DNA from: Candidatus Ventrenecus stercoripullorum
GTDB lineage: Bacteria; Bacillota_I; Bacilli_A; RF39; UBA660
Direction of reading: 5' to 3'
NCBI GenBank assembly: GCA_018712835.1
Contig: DVGF01000037.1
Coordinates: 1-38,840 of the forward strand
Length of the DNA stretch: 38,840 bases
The notes below the pieces were generated by a model. That model searched no databases. It saw only the letters and a list, made by a program, of their open reading frames with translations, and was not told where the DNA came from. Below, piece after piece: positions 1-9,604 of this stretch (position 1 is its first letter; each line of letters begins with the position of its first letter). A program made the position numbers and the translations under genes.

Positions 1-68
1 ATTTAATGTCCTCCTTTCTACTATAAACTACACTACTATATTTTATAGTAGTTATCGTTAAAAGTCAA
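1..68 (-). promoter_or_regulatory. promoter, dyad operator and RBS of a gene starting at the left edge
   Basis: Read on the minus strand, TTGACT (63-68) and TAAAAT (40-45) are 17 bp apart. A perfect 9-bp inverted repeat, ACTACTATA-TTT-TATAGTAGT (32-52), covers the -10. An extra half-site CTACTATA lies at 19-26. AAAGGAGG (10-17) follows, and the last two bases (AT) could open an ATG that straddles the window edge with 7-nt spacing. The dyad over the -10 suggests repression, possibly autoregulation by an off-window GntR- or XRE-type protein; that part is inference. Confidence 0.6.
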
Positions 69-129
69 TATATAATAAAAAAATAGATTAGTTGCACTGA
101 ACTAATTTATTTGTATAACTGCCTGTCGT

Positions 130-165
130 ACCAAAAAGACTGTCATTACTGACAATCTTTTTGGT
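130..165 (-). terminator. intrinsic terminator downstream of the XRE gene
   Basis: ACCAAAAAGACTGTCA and TGACAATCTTTTTGGT form a 16-bp hairpin with one wobble position and a 4-nt loop. The A-tract and T-tract are part of the stem, so it can act in either direction. It lies about 100 bp beyond the stop codon of the minus-strand XRE gene. Confidence 0.65.
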
Positions 166-260
166 AAATTACTATTTATCTGTTAATTACATTATACCAT
201 AATAAAAGTAGATTTTTACATCTACTCTATAAATTGTATTCTTTAATTTATATAACCATT

Positions 261-770
261 TTAATTTTTCTTTCTAGTTAAGAAAACTCCAATCAGTAAT
301 CCCATCAAAATAATTGGTCCTATCCTAACAAACAACCATTCAAATGAATGAAAAGCGACTCCTAGAACAGCATTTTCAGGTTTACTATAATCCCAATTAA
401 AGTATGGACTATTTAATAAGATTAAAGATAAAAACATAATTATTATAATGATGCATAACGAGATTAATGTCCAATGAATTATTTTTCTTTTCTCTTTTTT
501 TCTTTGAGATAATTGTAAATTTATTATCTCCAATTTTTCAGAAATTACTTTTAAATCGTCTTCTTTAGATTCAGAAAGATTTTCACCTAGCAAAGTACTT
601 ACTGGTGTATCAAAAACTTCTGATATTGAAATTAACATCTCCGCATCTGGTACTGATAATCCCTGTTCCCATTTAGAAATCGTTTGTCTAACTACATTTA
701 ATTTTATCGCAAGTTCTTCTTGAGAAAGTCCTTTTGATTTTCTTACTGATTTTAGATTATCTTTCAACAT
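261..770 (-). CDS. XRE-family transcriptional regulator with C-terminal membrane segments
   Basis: The 169-residue protein begins with a Cro/cI-type helix-turn-helix (about residues 5-60, motif QTISKWEQG). A charged linker (RKKEKRK) follows, then two hydrophobic segments (about 100-120 and 145-165) ending in RKKN. The ORF track starts 20 codons earlier; I moved the start to the ATG at 770 because AAAGGAG lies just upstream of it. The layout is a membrane-tethered DNA-binding regulator, a common type in Bacillota that may sense envelope state. Its target is unknown. It has its own promoter and terminator, and sits next to a degraded foreign fragment, so it may belong to an accessory region continuing off the left edge. 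Confidence 0.85.
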   Translation of the reverse strand: MLKDNLKSVRKSKGLSQEELAIKLNVVRQTISKWEQGLSVPDAEMLISISEVFDTPVSTLLGENLSESKEDDLKVISEKLEIINLQLSQRKKEKRKIIHWTLISLCIIIIIMFLSLILLNSPYFNWDYSKPENAVLGVAFHSFEWLFVRIGPIILMGLLIGVFLTRKKN

Positions 771-797
771 TTTACAACTTCTCCTTTCTTTACAAAT

Positions 798-826
798 ATT
801 ATATAAAGAATAGTCCGTTGCTACAA
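798..826 (-). promoter_or_regulatory. promoter of the XRE regulator
   Basis: On the minus strand TTGTAG (821-826) and TATAAT (798-803) are spaced by 17 bp, about 27 bp upstream of the chosen ATG. Confidence 0.6.
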
Positions 827-909
827 GCAATGCATATTAACATTTAAAGTTAGAATCTATAAATCATAATATTTTGTTAGATTTTACTTTATAAAAAAAT
901 GAAAAGTAT

Positions 910-1851
910 TTAGCTTTCCATTAAATATAGTTTATTTAATTCATATTTAACATCGATAGCAACACACTTACTAATATTATAACTTTTTATAACATAAGGA
1001 ATAATAGTTTCTATATCATTTTTGTTAAATATTTTATATGTCATACATAAAGGTTCAGATCCTGTTTGATAAGTATAATTTAAAATATTTTGAGTATCTT
1101 CTACTTTTAATAATCTTACATATAATCCATAATTTCTTTTAGATATAGAAATAAAATTTCTTTTCGATTTAAATCTATAATCTCTATATAATTTATTACA
1201 AATAATATTATCTCCTAATTTCATAATTCTATTAGAGATATTTTTAAACAATAATTCACAAATAGGTTCTTGCGGTTTTATAAGATAATCATATAATTCT
1301 TTAGCTAATTTAAATGCATATTCTAAATTATTTATATCTTCTACTAACAAATAATAACACAAAGATGTATTTTCATAACCTTTTCTAATTTTTAATTTGT
1401 TTTGTAAATCAAATTGTTTAACATCTTTTAAAAAACATATATATAAATCATTTTGATTGATTCGAACTTCTATAAATCTCTTTTTTAATTTATATACAAC
1501 AGTTTTTAATAAATAATTTCTTATTATATCTTTTCCTATAGAAATAATATATTCATCAAGTTTATCAAATAATTTAATAGTTTCATCTTTCTTATTGTAA
1601 GTTATATCTTTATAATTACTGGTATCATTATTATAAATTACATTGTTAATATTATCATCTTCACTTTTAAGCTTACAATTTTCCACTTTAACTTTCCTTT
1701 CTAATTTTGGATACTCCTCATTTTTTGAATAAATAACATTGTTATAAATCAAATTGAATGTAGAATAGACTTCAATATTGGAATGACTTTTCTTATTTAT
1801 ATAAGCATCTTCGAACTCAAAAATGTTCCTGTGTAACCACCAAGATTGCAA
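910..1851 (-). pseudogene. DUF5655-like double-domain fragment without its own start
   Basis: The reading frame shows two diverged copies of a DUF5655-like domain, at about residues 90-190 (from KLFDKLDEYI) and about 198-295 (from LLFKNISNRI). Each has the YK...RF/NF-I...LYV core and ends in a LELA/YVIKSY-like helix. In known proteins this domain is a C-terminal module of DUF262 or other restriction-like and predicted transport proteins, so this looks like the 3' part of a larger gene. The only upstream starts are TTG codons inside the adjoining PBP sequence, with no RBS, and the first internal Met lies inside the second domain. Composition is extreme (Asn, Ile, Lys, Tyr; many ATA codons) compared with its neighbours, suggesting transfer. 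The family assignment is by pattern recognition only. Confidence 0.5.
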
Positions 1852-2891
1852 CTATTTTCTACCACTTCTAGAAATGTTTGGGCACCATGTCCGCCACTTT
1901 TCCAACAATGGATAGTGGCTCCGTCTACATTTACACTGCCATCATCATAATAGGTATCTTCAAACAGGTTCACCGTTTGTTCTTCTAGTGATGTCGCTAG
2001 AGTCATAATTTTAAAGGTACTTCCTGGTTCATAAGTCATCCAAATTGGTAAGTTTTGGTTGATTGTCTCTGTGGTATAGTCTTGATAATTATTTGGGTCA
2101 AAGTTCGGACGACTTGCCATTGCTAGAACCTCACCAGTATCGGGGTCCATAGCAAGGATTAAGGCATGTTCTGGGGTATATTTACTCATAATATTATCCA
2201 GTTCTCGTTCGGCGGCGAGTTGAATATCTAAGTCAATGGTTAGTTGTAAGTCAATACCATCTTGGGGTTCTTCGTAGACCTCTGATAGTTCTAGACGATT
2301 TCCTTTGCCGTCAGAAAAATATTTAATTGCCCCATTCTTGCCTGTTAGATAATCATCATATGTTAGTTCTAATCCAGAAAGTCCTTGATTATCAATTCCT
2401 ACGTAGCCAAGAACATGAGATAGCACACTACCATATGGATAGTACCGTTTACTTTCTTTTACTAAATAGACTCCATCGTATCCTAATTCATCGATTTTTG
2501 ATGCAACGTCATAGGAAAGTTGTCTTCCTTCTGGATGCACTCTTTCAATGCTCGTTTTTTTACTGACATGAGCAAGCATATCTTCATAATCACTATGTAG
2601 AATTTCACTTAGTTTCTCGGCAACTTCTTCTTTATTCTGAATTTGGTTTGGAATTAATACTAATGAAGTCGTTGTAATATTTGTTGCGAGGACTTTGCCA
2701 TTACGGTCATAGATAGTTCCGCGATCTGCACCGATTGGAAGTTCTCTACTCCATAAAGACTCTGCTAGTGTGCTTAATTTTTGATAATCAAACACTTGAA
2801 TATAAAATACACGAATCACAATAATAATTAAAAGACAAAAAATAAAAAGGAAAAAGAAACGTATTCTTGTATGAATATCTCTAAAAAACAT
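1797..2891 (-). pseudogene. class B penicillin-binding protein (FtsI/SpoVD type), 3'-truncated
   Basis: The N-terminus has a short cytoplasmic stretch, one transmembrane helix (about residues 10-30), then the pedestal with RGTIYDRNG. The transpeptidase domain begins normally, with the SxxK motif STFK and the SxN motif SCN (residues 347-349). Only 15 further residues follow before a stop, so the KTG motif and roughly the last 200 residues of a normal 550-650-residue PBP are gone. The sequence after the SCN motif no longer looks like a PBP and passes into the DUF5655 fragment. Start ATG at 2891 follows AGGTGA. With KTG missing it should have no transpeptidase activity. It may be a disrupted SpoVD- or PbpB-like gene; functional copies are presumably elsewhere. 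Confidence 0.75.
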
Positions 2892-2971
2892 AGAATCACC
2901 TAATGCATCCTATGTGTTACGTTTTCATTTTATGTAAATTTACTAAATTTGTTTTAGGCATTTCATTAATA

Positions 2972-3242
2972 CTAGAAGTCAATGACAGTTGCACCTTTTT
3001 CTAACCACTTTTTGTAAATAATCGCACCTTTTTCTAACCACTTTTCACAAATAGTTGCACCTTTTTCTAAGGACTTTTTGACAAAATCATTATTTTCTCC
3101 CGAATTATTCCCTGTTTTCGCTTGAATAAAAAGACTTTCTCATCCTATGTAGTTTTTCTTGACTTTCTTTTGCTTCAGTAATACAGTAAACAATATCTAA
3201 GATAAACGTGATTAAAATTAAAAATAAAAACACAAACAACAT
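2972..3242 (-). pseudogene. small membrane protein with 11-residue repeats, frame broken by one base
   Basis: This is too short for the ORF track. An ATG at 3242 follows AAGGTGG and opens a 45-residue frame (stop at 3105) with one N-terminal membrane helix and a charged tail. Removing one T from the TTTTT run near 3130 joins it to a second open frame that ends at 2972. That frame carries three 11-residue repeats of the type KWLEKGATI and would give about 89 residues. Either the gene is frameshifted, or the 45-residue product is the real one and the repeats are a remnant. It lies between the VanZ-like and PBP genes on the same strand. Not recognised as a known family. Confidence 0.45.
2989..3087. 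repeat. three tandem copies of a 33-bp repeat
   Basis: Units at 2989-3021, 3022-3054 and 3055-3087 share the core GCACCTTTTTCTAA-CACTTTT with a few substitutions. The 33-bp period keeps frame and encodes an 11-residue repeat on the minus strand. Confidence 0.9.
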
Positions 3243-3274
3243 CAATACCACCTTAAGAATATATATGTGGTTTT

Positions 3275-3718
3275 TTATTGTTTATGTTTGTTTTTTTGAA
3301 ATAAAAAGATTTGAAAATATGAAAGGATTCCTACTGCACTCCCACAAGAATCAATGGCAACATCCAATAGTCTTGGTGCTCTTCCGCCTATAAACATTTG
3401 ATGGAATTCATCGCTCGCAGCATAAAGAGCACAGAAAAGAAAAATCCAAATCAGGTTTTTGATTGTTAGCTTTTGATAGTTTTTTAAAAGATTGGCACAC
3501 AGTATTCCTAGAATTGCATATTCTGTAAAATGGGCTAGTTTACGAATAACAAATGATGCAACATTACTAGTTAACGGAATATGGATGATATCTTCTATTA
3601 TTTTTAATATTCCATTTGATACGTTAGAACTTTCAGGACCAGTTTGGTTGGAAAAAAGAAAGATAATCAAAAGCCAACTTATTAGTAAGACCCATGATAA
3701 TGCTTTCTTTTTATTCAT
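3275..3718 (-). CDS. VanZ-like family membrane protein
   Basis: The 147-residue protein has four hydrophobic segments. It shows the VanZ-family pattern of an early FLFSNQTG motif, RKLAHFTEYAILG in the middle and DEFHQMFIGGRAP before the last helix. VanZ proteins are membrane proteins; the founding member raises teicoplanin resistance, but most homologues have no known function. The start overlaps the end of the upstream LCP gene by 8 bp and GAGG precedes the ATG, so the two are probably co-transcribed. Confidence 0.85.
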   Translation of the reverse strand: MNKKKALSWVLLISWLLIIFLFSNQTGPESSNVSNGILKIIEDIIHIPLTSNVASFVIRKLAHFTEYAILGILCANLLKNYQKLTIKNLIWIFLFCALYAASDEFHQMFIGGRAPRLLDVAIDSCGSAVGILSYFQIFLFQKNKHKQ

Positions 3719-5168
3719 CTAAAACCTCATTTAATTTGTTTACTGCTTCGGTTACTGTTTCTAGTTTTGGTTGCATGACATATAGATTTTGATTTGGATA
3801 GCTATAGGTTGGTAGGTATGCTCCGGTACCATCGACATTGTAACTAGAAATGTTCCATGAAGCCATATCGTCTATTTGCATTTTTACTAAGCTTGTTATC
3901 TCATCCATTGTCATATTTGTTTCAAATGTTCCATCTAAAGCATTTAGGATATTTGTATAATTAGAAATAATCGTACTAGAGCTTGTTACTTTGTTAATGA
4001 TTAATTCGATTACTTGTTCTTGGTTTTCTCCACGATGTCTATCTCCAGTAGAATATGCATGACGTTCTCTTGCGAAAGCTAACGCACAATCTCCGTATAC
4101 ATAGTTATATCCTGGATTAAATGAACAATTTCGGTTGGTCCAGCAAGAGAAAGTATAATCAACATCTGAATAAATATTAATTCCACCAATGGCATCAACT
4201 AAATTTACAACGGCATTAAAGTTTACTCTTACATAGTAAGGGATATCTATTTCAAGTAAATCTTCAATAGTGGCCATTGTTAAATCTACTCCACCAATGG
4301 TTCCAGTATGAGTTAATTTATCACTGCTACTAGTACCATGCACTGTTACATAATAATCTCTTGGAATATGAACCATTAGCACTTTCTTAGTATTTGGATT
4401 CACAGCTAGAATAATGTTAACGTCACTTAAACTACGACTTGGTAATTTTCCGCTTCTCGTATCAATACCACTTAGATATACTACAAATGGTTCTTTTGTA
4501 ACATCTATTCCAGAAGAAGTATTCTCTACTTCTGTAGTGATTTCAATCGTATCTAATATTCTGACCTTTGACTCGTATTCTTCATCGTTTTGAACCATTG
4601 CATCGTAATTACCTGAGTTTACTAAGACAATTAATTCTGTGTTTTCTGTTACTTGTTCTAGTAAAGTTATAATATTTTCTTGGTATTCTATATTTACTGA
4701 TACTTTTTCTTTTAAAGCACTTTCTAGCGGGGACATATCTTCTTGGTCTTTATAAGAAGAAACGGTGTGGTCCGCAATATCGTTAATGCTCTGATATGAG
4801 GCATCTTTGTTTACGATAATGTTATAAATATTGGTTTCATAAGTTGCTCCTAAATTTGCTTTTAAAAAACTTATTGTCTCATTAATTTTTGTAACCGCAA
4901 ATCCTTCTAAACACATAAATGCAATTGCAAATATATTTAATATTACTAAGACCCATGTTCTAGTATTTTTCTTTAATATAAAGATACCGTGTAGTGATAA
5001 TAATATTACGAATACTACCACTACTATTAGGAAATATTTTAATGGTAGAACGTTTGCTGAGTATATGAAGTATCCTAGTACAATCATAAATAGAATGGAA
5101 ATAACCCATATTGCTATGCTAAACTTGTGCAATACTTTATTTTTCTTCTTTGTTTTTTTCTTTGCCAT
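3711..5168 (-). CDS. LCP (LytR-CpsA-Psr) family cell-wall glycopolymer ligase
   Basis: LCP enzymes move undecaprenyl-pyrophosphate-linked glycopolymers onto peptidoglycan, outside the membrane. The 485-residue protein has a basic N-terminus and three membrane helices (about residues 15-105). A coiled or accessory region follows, then the LCP domain from about residue 220, recognisable by DTRSG, SDVNIILAVNP, IPRDYYV and RERHAYSTGDRHRGENQ with the conserved Arg/Asp residues. I use the ATG at 5168 (MAKKKTKKK), which follows AGAGG, rather than the ORF-track start seven codons earlier. It lies directly downstream of the capsule genes, which suggests it attaches that capsule to the wall. Confidence 0.9.
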   Translation of the reverse strand: MAKKKTKKKNKVLHKFSIAIWVISILFMIVLGYFIYSANVLPLKYFLIVVVVFVILLSLHGIFILKKNTRTWVLVILNIFAIAFMCLEGFAVTKINETISFLKANLGATYETNIYNIIVNKDASYQSINDIADHTVSSYKDQEDMSPLESALKEKVSVNIEYQENIITLLEQVTENTELIVLVNSGNYDAMVQNDEEYESKVRILDTIEITTEVENTSSGIDVTKEPFVVYLSGIDTRSGKLPSRSLSDVNIILAVNPNTKKVLMVHIPRDYYVTVHGTSSSDKLTHTGTIGGVDLTMATIEDLLEIDIPYYVRVNFNAVVNLVDAIGGINIYSDVDYTFSCWTNRNCSFNPGYNYVYGDCALAFARERHAYSTGDRHRGENQEQVIELIINKVTSSSTIISNYTNILNALDGTFETNMTMDEITSLVKMQIDDMASWNISSYNVDGTGAYLPTYSYPNQNLYVMQPKLETVTEAVNKLNEVLDE

Positions 5169-5200
5169 AATAAACCTCTTTCTCGTCAATTTCTTTTTCT

Positions 5201-5229
5201 ATTATACTATAAATAAGGTTATTTTTCAC
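5201..5229 (-). promoter_or_regulatory. probable promoter of the LCP gene
   Basis: A TATAAT (5201-5206, minus strand) lies about 33 bp upstream of the ATG. The -35 is weak (GTGAAA at 17-bp spacing). This suggests LCP can be expressed separately from the capsule operon. Confidence 0.4.
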
Positions 5230-5267
5230 AATATATTTTTGTAGAGTGTCAAGTAATAATACATTTT

Positions 5268-6434
5268 CTAATCTCTACTAAATAAGTCTCTTGTATATAC
5301 TTTATCTGATACATCGTTTAAACTATCATCATATCGATTCACTAGTATCACATCAGAAAGAGTTTTAAATTCATTAAAATCTTGAATTACTTTACTATTA
5401 TAAAATTCTCTTTCTTTTAAAGTTGGTTCATAAATGATGACTTCTACACCATTTGCTTTAATTTGTTTCATAACTCCTTGAATGGCACTTGCTCTAAAAT
5501 TATCTGAACCACTTTTCATCGTTAAACGATATATCCCCACTACTTTTGGATTCCTTTTTAATATCATTTCAGCAATGTGATCTTTTCTGGTTCGATTTGA
5601 TTCTACAATTGCGCTAATAAGATTTTCTGGAACATCTTTGTAATTAGCTTTTAATTGTTTGGTATCTTTTGGTAGACAATATCCACCATAGCCAAAAGAA
5701 GGATTATTATAATGAGTTCCTATTCTCGGGTCTAAACATACTCCTTCAATGATATCTTTCGTATTCAATCCTTTTAACTCCGCATAAGTATCTAATTCAT
5801 TAAAATAAGCCACTCTAAGTGCTAAATAAGTATTAGCAAATAACTTTACTGCTTCTGCTTCAGTATTATTCATATAAAGTACTGGAATATCTTCTTTCAT
5901 AGCACAAGATTGTAGCATTTCTACAAACACTTTCGCTCTTTCAGATTTTTCTCCCGCAATAATTCTAGATGGGTACAAATTATCATATAAAGCTTTTCCT
6001 TCTCTTAAAAATTCTGGAGAAAAGAAAATATTGTCGATTTGATATTTCTTTTTTACATTATCAATAAATCCCACTGGTATAGTAGATTTTACAACTATCG
6101 TAGTATCAATATTCATAGAAATTACTTTCGTAATAATATCTTCTACAGAAGATGTATCAAAAAAATTTTTCTCATCATCATAATTGGTTGGTGTACTAAT
6201 TATAATATAATCAGTATCACAAAAAGCTTCTTGATAATCCATCGTTGCTTTTAAATTCAACTCTTTTTCTCTAAAAAACTTTTCAATATATTCATCCTTT
6301 ATAGGACTAATTCTCTTATTTATTTTTTCTACTTTTTCTGGAACGATATCTAATGCTATTACTTCATATTTTTGACTTAGTAATGTTGCAAGTGATAAAC
6401 CTACATATCCTGTTCCTGCTACTGCTATTTTCAT
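5268..6434 (-). CDS. ugd: UDP-glucose 6-dehydrogenase
   Basis: It oxidises UDP-glucose to UDP-glucuronate with two NAD+, in the cytoplasm, supplying an acidic sugar for capsule. The Rossmann motif GTGYVG is at residues 7-12, STPTNYD and VVKSTIPVG lie in the N-terminal domain, and the catalytic Cys is C253 in [11 protein letters not shown]. Length (388 residues) is typical. A related UDP-ManNAc dehydrogenase is less likely given the overall motif set. The start overlaps the end of the flippase gene by 4 bp (ATGA), so the two are translationally coupled, and it is the last gene of the capsule operon. Confidence 0.93.
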   Translation of the reverse strand: MKIAVAGTGYVGLSLATLLSQKYEVIALDIVPEKVEKINKRISPIKDEYIEKFFREKELNLKATMDYQEAFCDTDYIIISTPTNYDDEKNFFDTSSVEDIITKVISMNIDTTIVVKSTIPVGFIDNVKKKYQIDNIFFSPEFLREGKALYDNLYPSRIIAGEKSERAKVFVEMLQSCAMKEDIPVLYMNNTEAEAVKLFANTYLALRVAYFNELDTYAELKGLNTKDIIEGVCLDPRIGTHYNNPSFGYGGYCLPKDTKQLKANYKDVPENLISAIVESNRTRKDHIAEMILKRNPKVVGIYRLTMKSGSDNFRASAIQGVMKQIKANGVEVIIYEPTLKEREFYNSKVIQDFNEFKTLSDVILVNRYDDSLNDVSDKVYTRDLFSRD

Positions 6435-7900
6435 AAACTCTCTCTCTTTCTTGCATTTTTTTTCAAAAACATATCTATTTTAGGCTGTATTATTTCTAGA
6501 TAAAAATTACTTTTTAATAAAAGATGAATGCAAAAATAACCACCGATTGATAAAACTATTGCTACAAACGTCTTTAGGTACAATTGAGGAATCAAATAAG
6601 TACTCAACCCGCAGATAACGACAATCCAAAGACACCCAACAATAGAGCAAATAACGTTTTTGGAATCTAAATGAAATGGCACAATTTGTTTTGCTTTTAA
6701 CCAACAAATTATACACATTAAGATCTCAGATAATAATGTTGTTATAGCTGCTCCACAAATACCTAAAACAGGCAATAAAGCGAAATTGAGTAAGATATTC
6801 ATAGCCGAAGAAATTATTGACACAATTAATACGATTTTTTCTTTTTTATAATTAACTAAAATGGCATTTGCAAAAAAATAAGCGCAAGTAGCAAAAAGAA
6901 GTGATATGGACAATATCGCTAAAGGCTGATATGCACTGAGATATTCCTTGCCAGCAGCAATAAGGACAACTGGCTTACTTATCATAAACAAACCCATTGA
7001 TAAAGGCAAAATAAACACCATCACGACATTTAATACTTTATTCATAAATTCTGCAGAATCTTTTTGTTTGCTACCAATATAATAAGAAATTCTAGGTATT
7101 GATACTGCGATAATAGCGTTGACAAGTTGTTTAGCAATTGTATATATTTTTGCCGCAGCACTATAAAGTCCTACTGCATCATCTCCGTTCATAATCCCTA
7201 ATAAAGTAATATCTGAATTAATGTAAATTTGTTGCGAGAGCACACTGAAAAATAAAATTAAAATAGGTGTAATATGTTTTTTTAAATTCATATGAGGCGT
7301 AAAGTGAATTTTCAAATTTTTACGAGTTTTAAAATAATTTAATATATTTGCTCCACTACTAGATAGAACAACAATAAAAACATAGAAAGGTAAATCATTA
7401 GGAGTGTGCACAAATAAAAACATTAGAATAATAGATATTATTTGAAATATAATTGTCCGAAATGTAATATATTTAAATTCTTCATAAATAGACAATAACC
7501 AATCCATACCAATGGTATTAAAAATAATTGTAAAACTTAAGATAAATAAAAGTGCACGATACTCATGTAGTCCTGGTATAAAAAAAATAGTTGCCATTAA
7601 CACCCCAAATGCAATAAAAGTAGAAAAAAGATTAATAGAAAATACTTCACTTGCAAATTGACTCATTTTTTTACGATCCGATTTATACTGACTACCTTCA
7701 CGAATAGCGTAGCTTGAAATGCCCAAAGCTGCTAGCAAAACGAAGTAATTGACAATTGAATTACTAAATTGATATTTTCCATAATAATCTACTCCTAAAG
7801 TTCTTGAAATATATGGAAAGGTAATAAGCGGAAAAAGAATGTTTAGTACTGCTCTAATACCATTCATTATAGCATTCTTTGTTAATGATTTTTTTTTCAA
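6431..7900 (-). CDS. Wzx-type oligosaccharide flippase
   Basis: It is a polytopic protein of about 489 residues with 12-14 hydrophobic helices and the N-terminal pattern [14 protein letters not shown](V/P)xxYG(K), typical of the polysaccharide biosynthesis (MATE-like) flippases. It would turn lipid-linked repeat units to the outer face of the membrane for polymerisation. The ORF track begins at a GTG that touches the AGGAG sequence; the TTG at 7900, 8 nt from AGGAG, is a better start (MKKKSLTKN). It is followed without gap by ugd. Confidence 0.9.
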   Translation of the reverse strand: MKKKSLTKNAIMNGIRAVLNILFPLITFPYISRTLGVDYYGKYQFSNSIVNYFVLLAALGISSYAIREGSQYKSDRKKMSQFASEVFSINLFSTFIAFGVLMATIFFIPGLHEYRALLFILSFTIIFNTIGMDWLLSIYEEFKYITFRTIIFQIISIILMFLFVHTPNDLPFYVFIVVLSSSGANILNYFKTRKNLKIHFTPHMNLKKHITPILILFFSVLSQQIYINSDITLLGIMNGDDAVGLYSAAAKIYTIAKQLVNAIIAVSIPRISYYIGSKQKDSAEFMNKVLNVVMVFILPLSMGLFMISKPVVLIAAGKEYLSAYQPLAILSISLLFATCAYFFANAILVNYKKEKIVLIVSIISSAMNILLNFALLPVLGICGAAITTLLSEILMCIICWLKAKQIVPFHLDSKNVICSIVGCLWIVVICGLSTYLIPQLYLKTFVAIVLSIGGYFCIHLLLKSNFYLEIIQPKIDMFLKKNARKRESL

Positions 7901-7911
7901 TACAATCACTC

Positions 7912-8640
7912 CTATTTAATTTTGTATAATTTTAATTTACTTAATATTATTTTAGCATAATATTTTATTTTTGAGTCATGATATCTTTTACCAGTAGATC
8001 CAGAAATTCCTCTCACTTTAGGCAAAATAGGGAACATTTTATATACAATCTTTTGTTTTAAAATGATATTTTTAAAAATATGTTCCAACCATATATCTTT
8101 TTTGTCATTTACTTTAAGATAACAATTAATAAAATTTCTTTCATAGACTGACTTTTGAATCATATAAAAGCGTGTTTCACACCTTCTAGTTTTAGTCATA
8201 TCAAAATAATTGCAATGATTAGAGCAAAGTTTTAAAAGTGTGTTAATATTGGTAACATAGAGGCGCCCTGTTATTTTAATTAGATAATCCATATTTTTAA
8301 TCAATTTACTATTATTTAAAATATATTTTATAATCTCTCCTTCTCCGTATCCTTTTCCATGACGAACTGTTTCAGATGTATTTCCGTGAAAAGACAGGTA
8401 TTCGAATTGTTTTTTATATTTCGTTGCTAATTTTTCTAAATAAGAAAGATTAGATATTATGGTATTAGAATTATCACAATAAATTATATTCTTAAGTTTA
8501 GTTTTTGCGATATAGAAAAGTAAAGCGTCAAAATATTGTTTTTCTCTCTCTGTTTTACCTTTCAAAGCTAGTGAAAACACTTTTTCATTAGGTTTTATAG
8601 TACTGGTTATTAATAAAACTGTTTTCTCTAATTTTAGCAT
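7912..8640 (-). CDS. putative capsule glycosyltransferase (GT-A-like)
   Basis: The product is about 242 residues. The ATG at 8640 follows AAAGGAATTAATC and avoids a long overlap with the fucosyltransferase gene. A central KITGRLYV motif (about residue 125) resembles the KI(T/S)GRY pattern in several uncharacterised capsule-locus transferases that start from a nucleotide-sugar-binding fold. The N-terminus (TVLLITSTI) fits the first beta-strand of that fold. No DxD is evident, so donor and linkage are unknown. Placement between FucT and Wzx supports a role in building the repeat unit. Confidence 0.6.
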   Translation of the reverse strand: MLKLEKTVLLITSTIKPNEKVFSLALKGKTEREKQYFDALLFYIAKTKLKNIIYCDNSNTIISNLSYLEKLATKYKKQFEYLSFHGNTSETVRHGKGYGEGEIIKYILNNSKLIKNMDYLIKITGRLYVTNINTLLKLCSNHCNYFDMTKTRRCETRFYMIQKSVYERNFINCYLKVNDKKDIWLEHIFKNIILKQKIVYKMFPILPKVRGISGSTGKRYHDSKIKYYAKIILSKLKLYKIK

Positions 8641-8644
8641 ATGA

Positions 8645-9586
8645 TTAATTCCTTTCATTTGAATTATCGACAATAATCCATTTTTTTCTAACAGGGAATA
8701 ATCGATATTGTTTTCCGTCCCAAGAGGCATATCTTGGCGCTACAACTTCTTGGCTTTTTATAGTTGATAAATATGCTCCCCAAAAAGAAAAGGTGCTATT
8801 TGAAATAACTATACTCTTAGCTTTGCTCATCATATACATATCGATTTTACTTTGGGTAATATCATGTGAGATAATTGCGTCAATTGTGTAGTTTTTAAAA
8901 AAATTTTTGGCATATTCAACATCATCTGTAAAAATAACTAACGGTAAATTATTAGGATTAATAATATCTAGAGCCTTTTTATAGTAGCTTATATCACATA
9001 AGTTATATTTAGCGTTTAAAAAGTCTCCACCTCTAACATGTACAGCCACTACTTCCTTAGAAGACAATTTTTTTAATAACTTTTTATCAAAATCTGAAAG
9101 TTTACTTTCTAATGAAAAAATATTTATTAGTTCATCTCGATAAGGTTCGAAATAATCAGTCCTTTGCCAAAATCCCCTTAAATACCAATCTCCATTTTGT
9201 AGTTCATCAATTTTATCTACATAATTATTTTGAGAATCATCATATATTGTTTTTTTGGCTTTTTTACGAAATATTCTATTCATTATTGATAAGTATTTAT
9301 TTTGAAAATTATGTAGTATAAAACGTTTTATGTTTTTTGGGAGTTTTTGACATTTTTTACTATAAATTAAGCCATTGTATACTTTTCTAAAATCTGCTTT
9401 TGATGCGAGTTTTATTTTTATTTTAAATACATTATCCAACTCAAATCCATTATGTTCATGCTCAATATTATAATGAAAATTTTCTCCTTTGATAACTTGG
9501 CTAGGATATTTCCTTGTTAAAGAATACTGCATTGCGTACTGAAACATTTGGTTTCCTAAGCCACCACAATATCTTATTACAATCAT
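8645..9586 (-). CDS. alpha-1,2-fucosyltransferase, GT11 family
   Basis: All hallmark motifs of GT11 are present: GGLGNQMFQYA at the N-terminus (residues 8-18), FWQRTDYF, VAVHVRGGDFLN with the conserved H-x-R-x-G-D signature (GDP-fucose binding), and SNSTFSFWGAYLS near the C-terminus. The length of 313 residues is standard. It would add fucose from GDP-fucose in alpha-1,2 linkage, usually to galactose, on the lipid-linked repeat. No GDP-fucose synthesis gene is in the window, so the donor must come from elsewhere. ATG follows AAAGGAG. Confidence 0.93.
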   Translation of the reverse strand: MIVIRYCGGLGNQMFQYAMQYSLTRKYPSQVIKGENFHYNIEHEHNGFELDNVFKIKIKLASKADFRKVYNGLIYSKKCQKLPKNIKRFILHNFQNKYLSIMNRIFRKKAKKTIYDDSQNNYVDKIDELQNGDWYLRGFWQRTDYFEPYRDELINIFSLESKLSDFDKKLLKKLSSKEVVAVHVRGGDFLNAKYNLCDISYYKKALDIINPNNLPLVIFTDDVEYAKNFFKNYTIDAIISHDITQSKIDMYMMSKAKSIVISNSTFSFWGAYLSTIKSQEVVAPRYASWDGKQYRLFPVRKKWIIVDNSNERN

Positions 9587-9604
9587 TATTTATTCTCCTT
9601 TCTT

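Noticed and set aside
910-1851. Treating the DUF5655 frame as an intact gene starting at TTG 1851
   Set aside because: The TTG lies in former PBP coding sequence, has no RBS, and no Met occurs before the second domain.
3492-3722. 76-aa plus-strand ORF within the VanZ-like gene
   Set aside because: Antisense to a clear VanZ-family protein; shadow frame.
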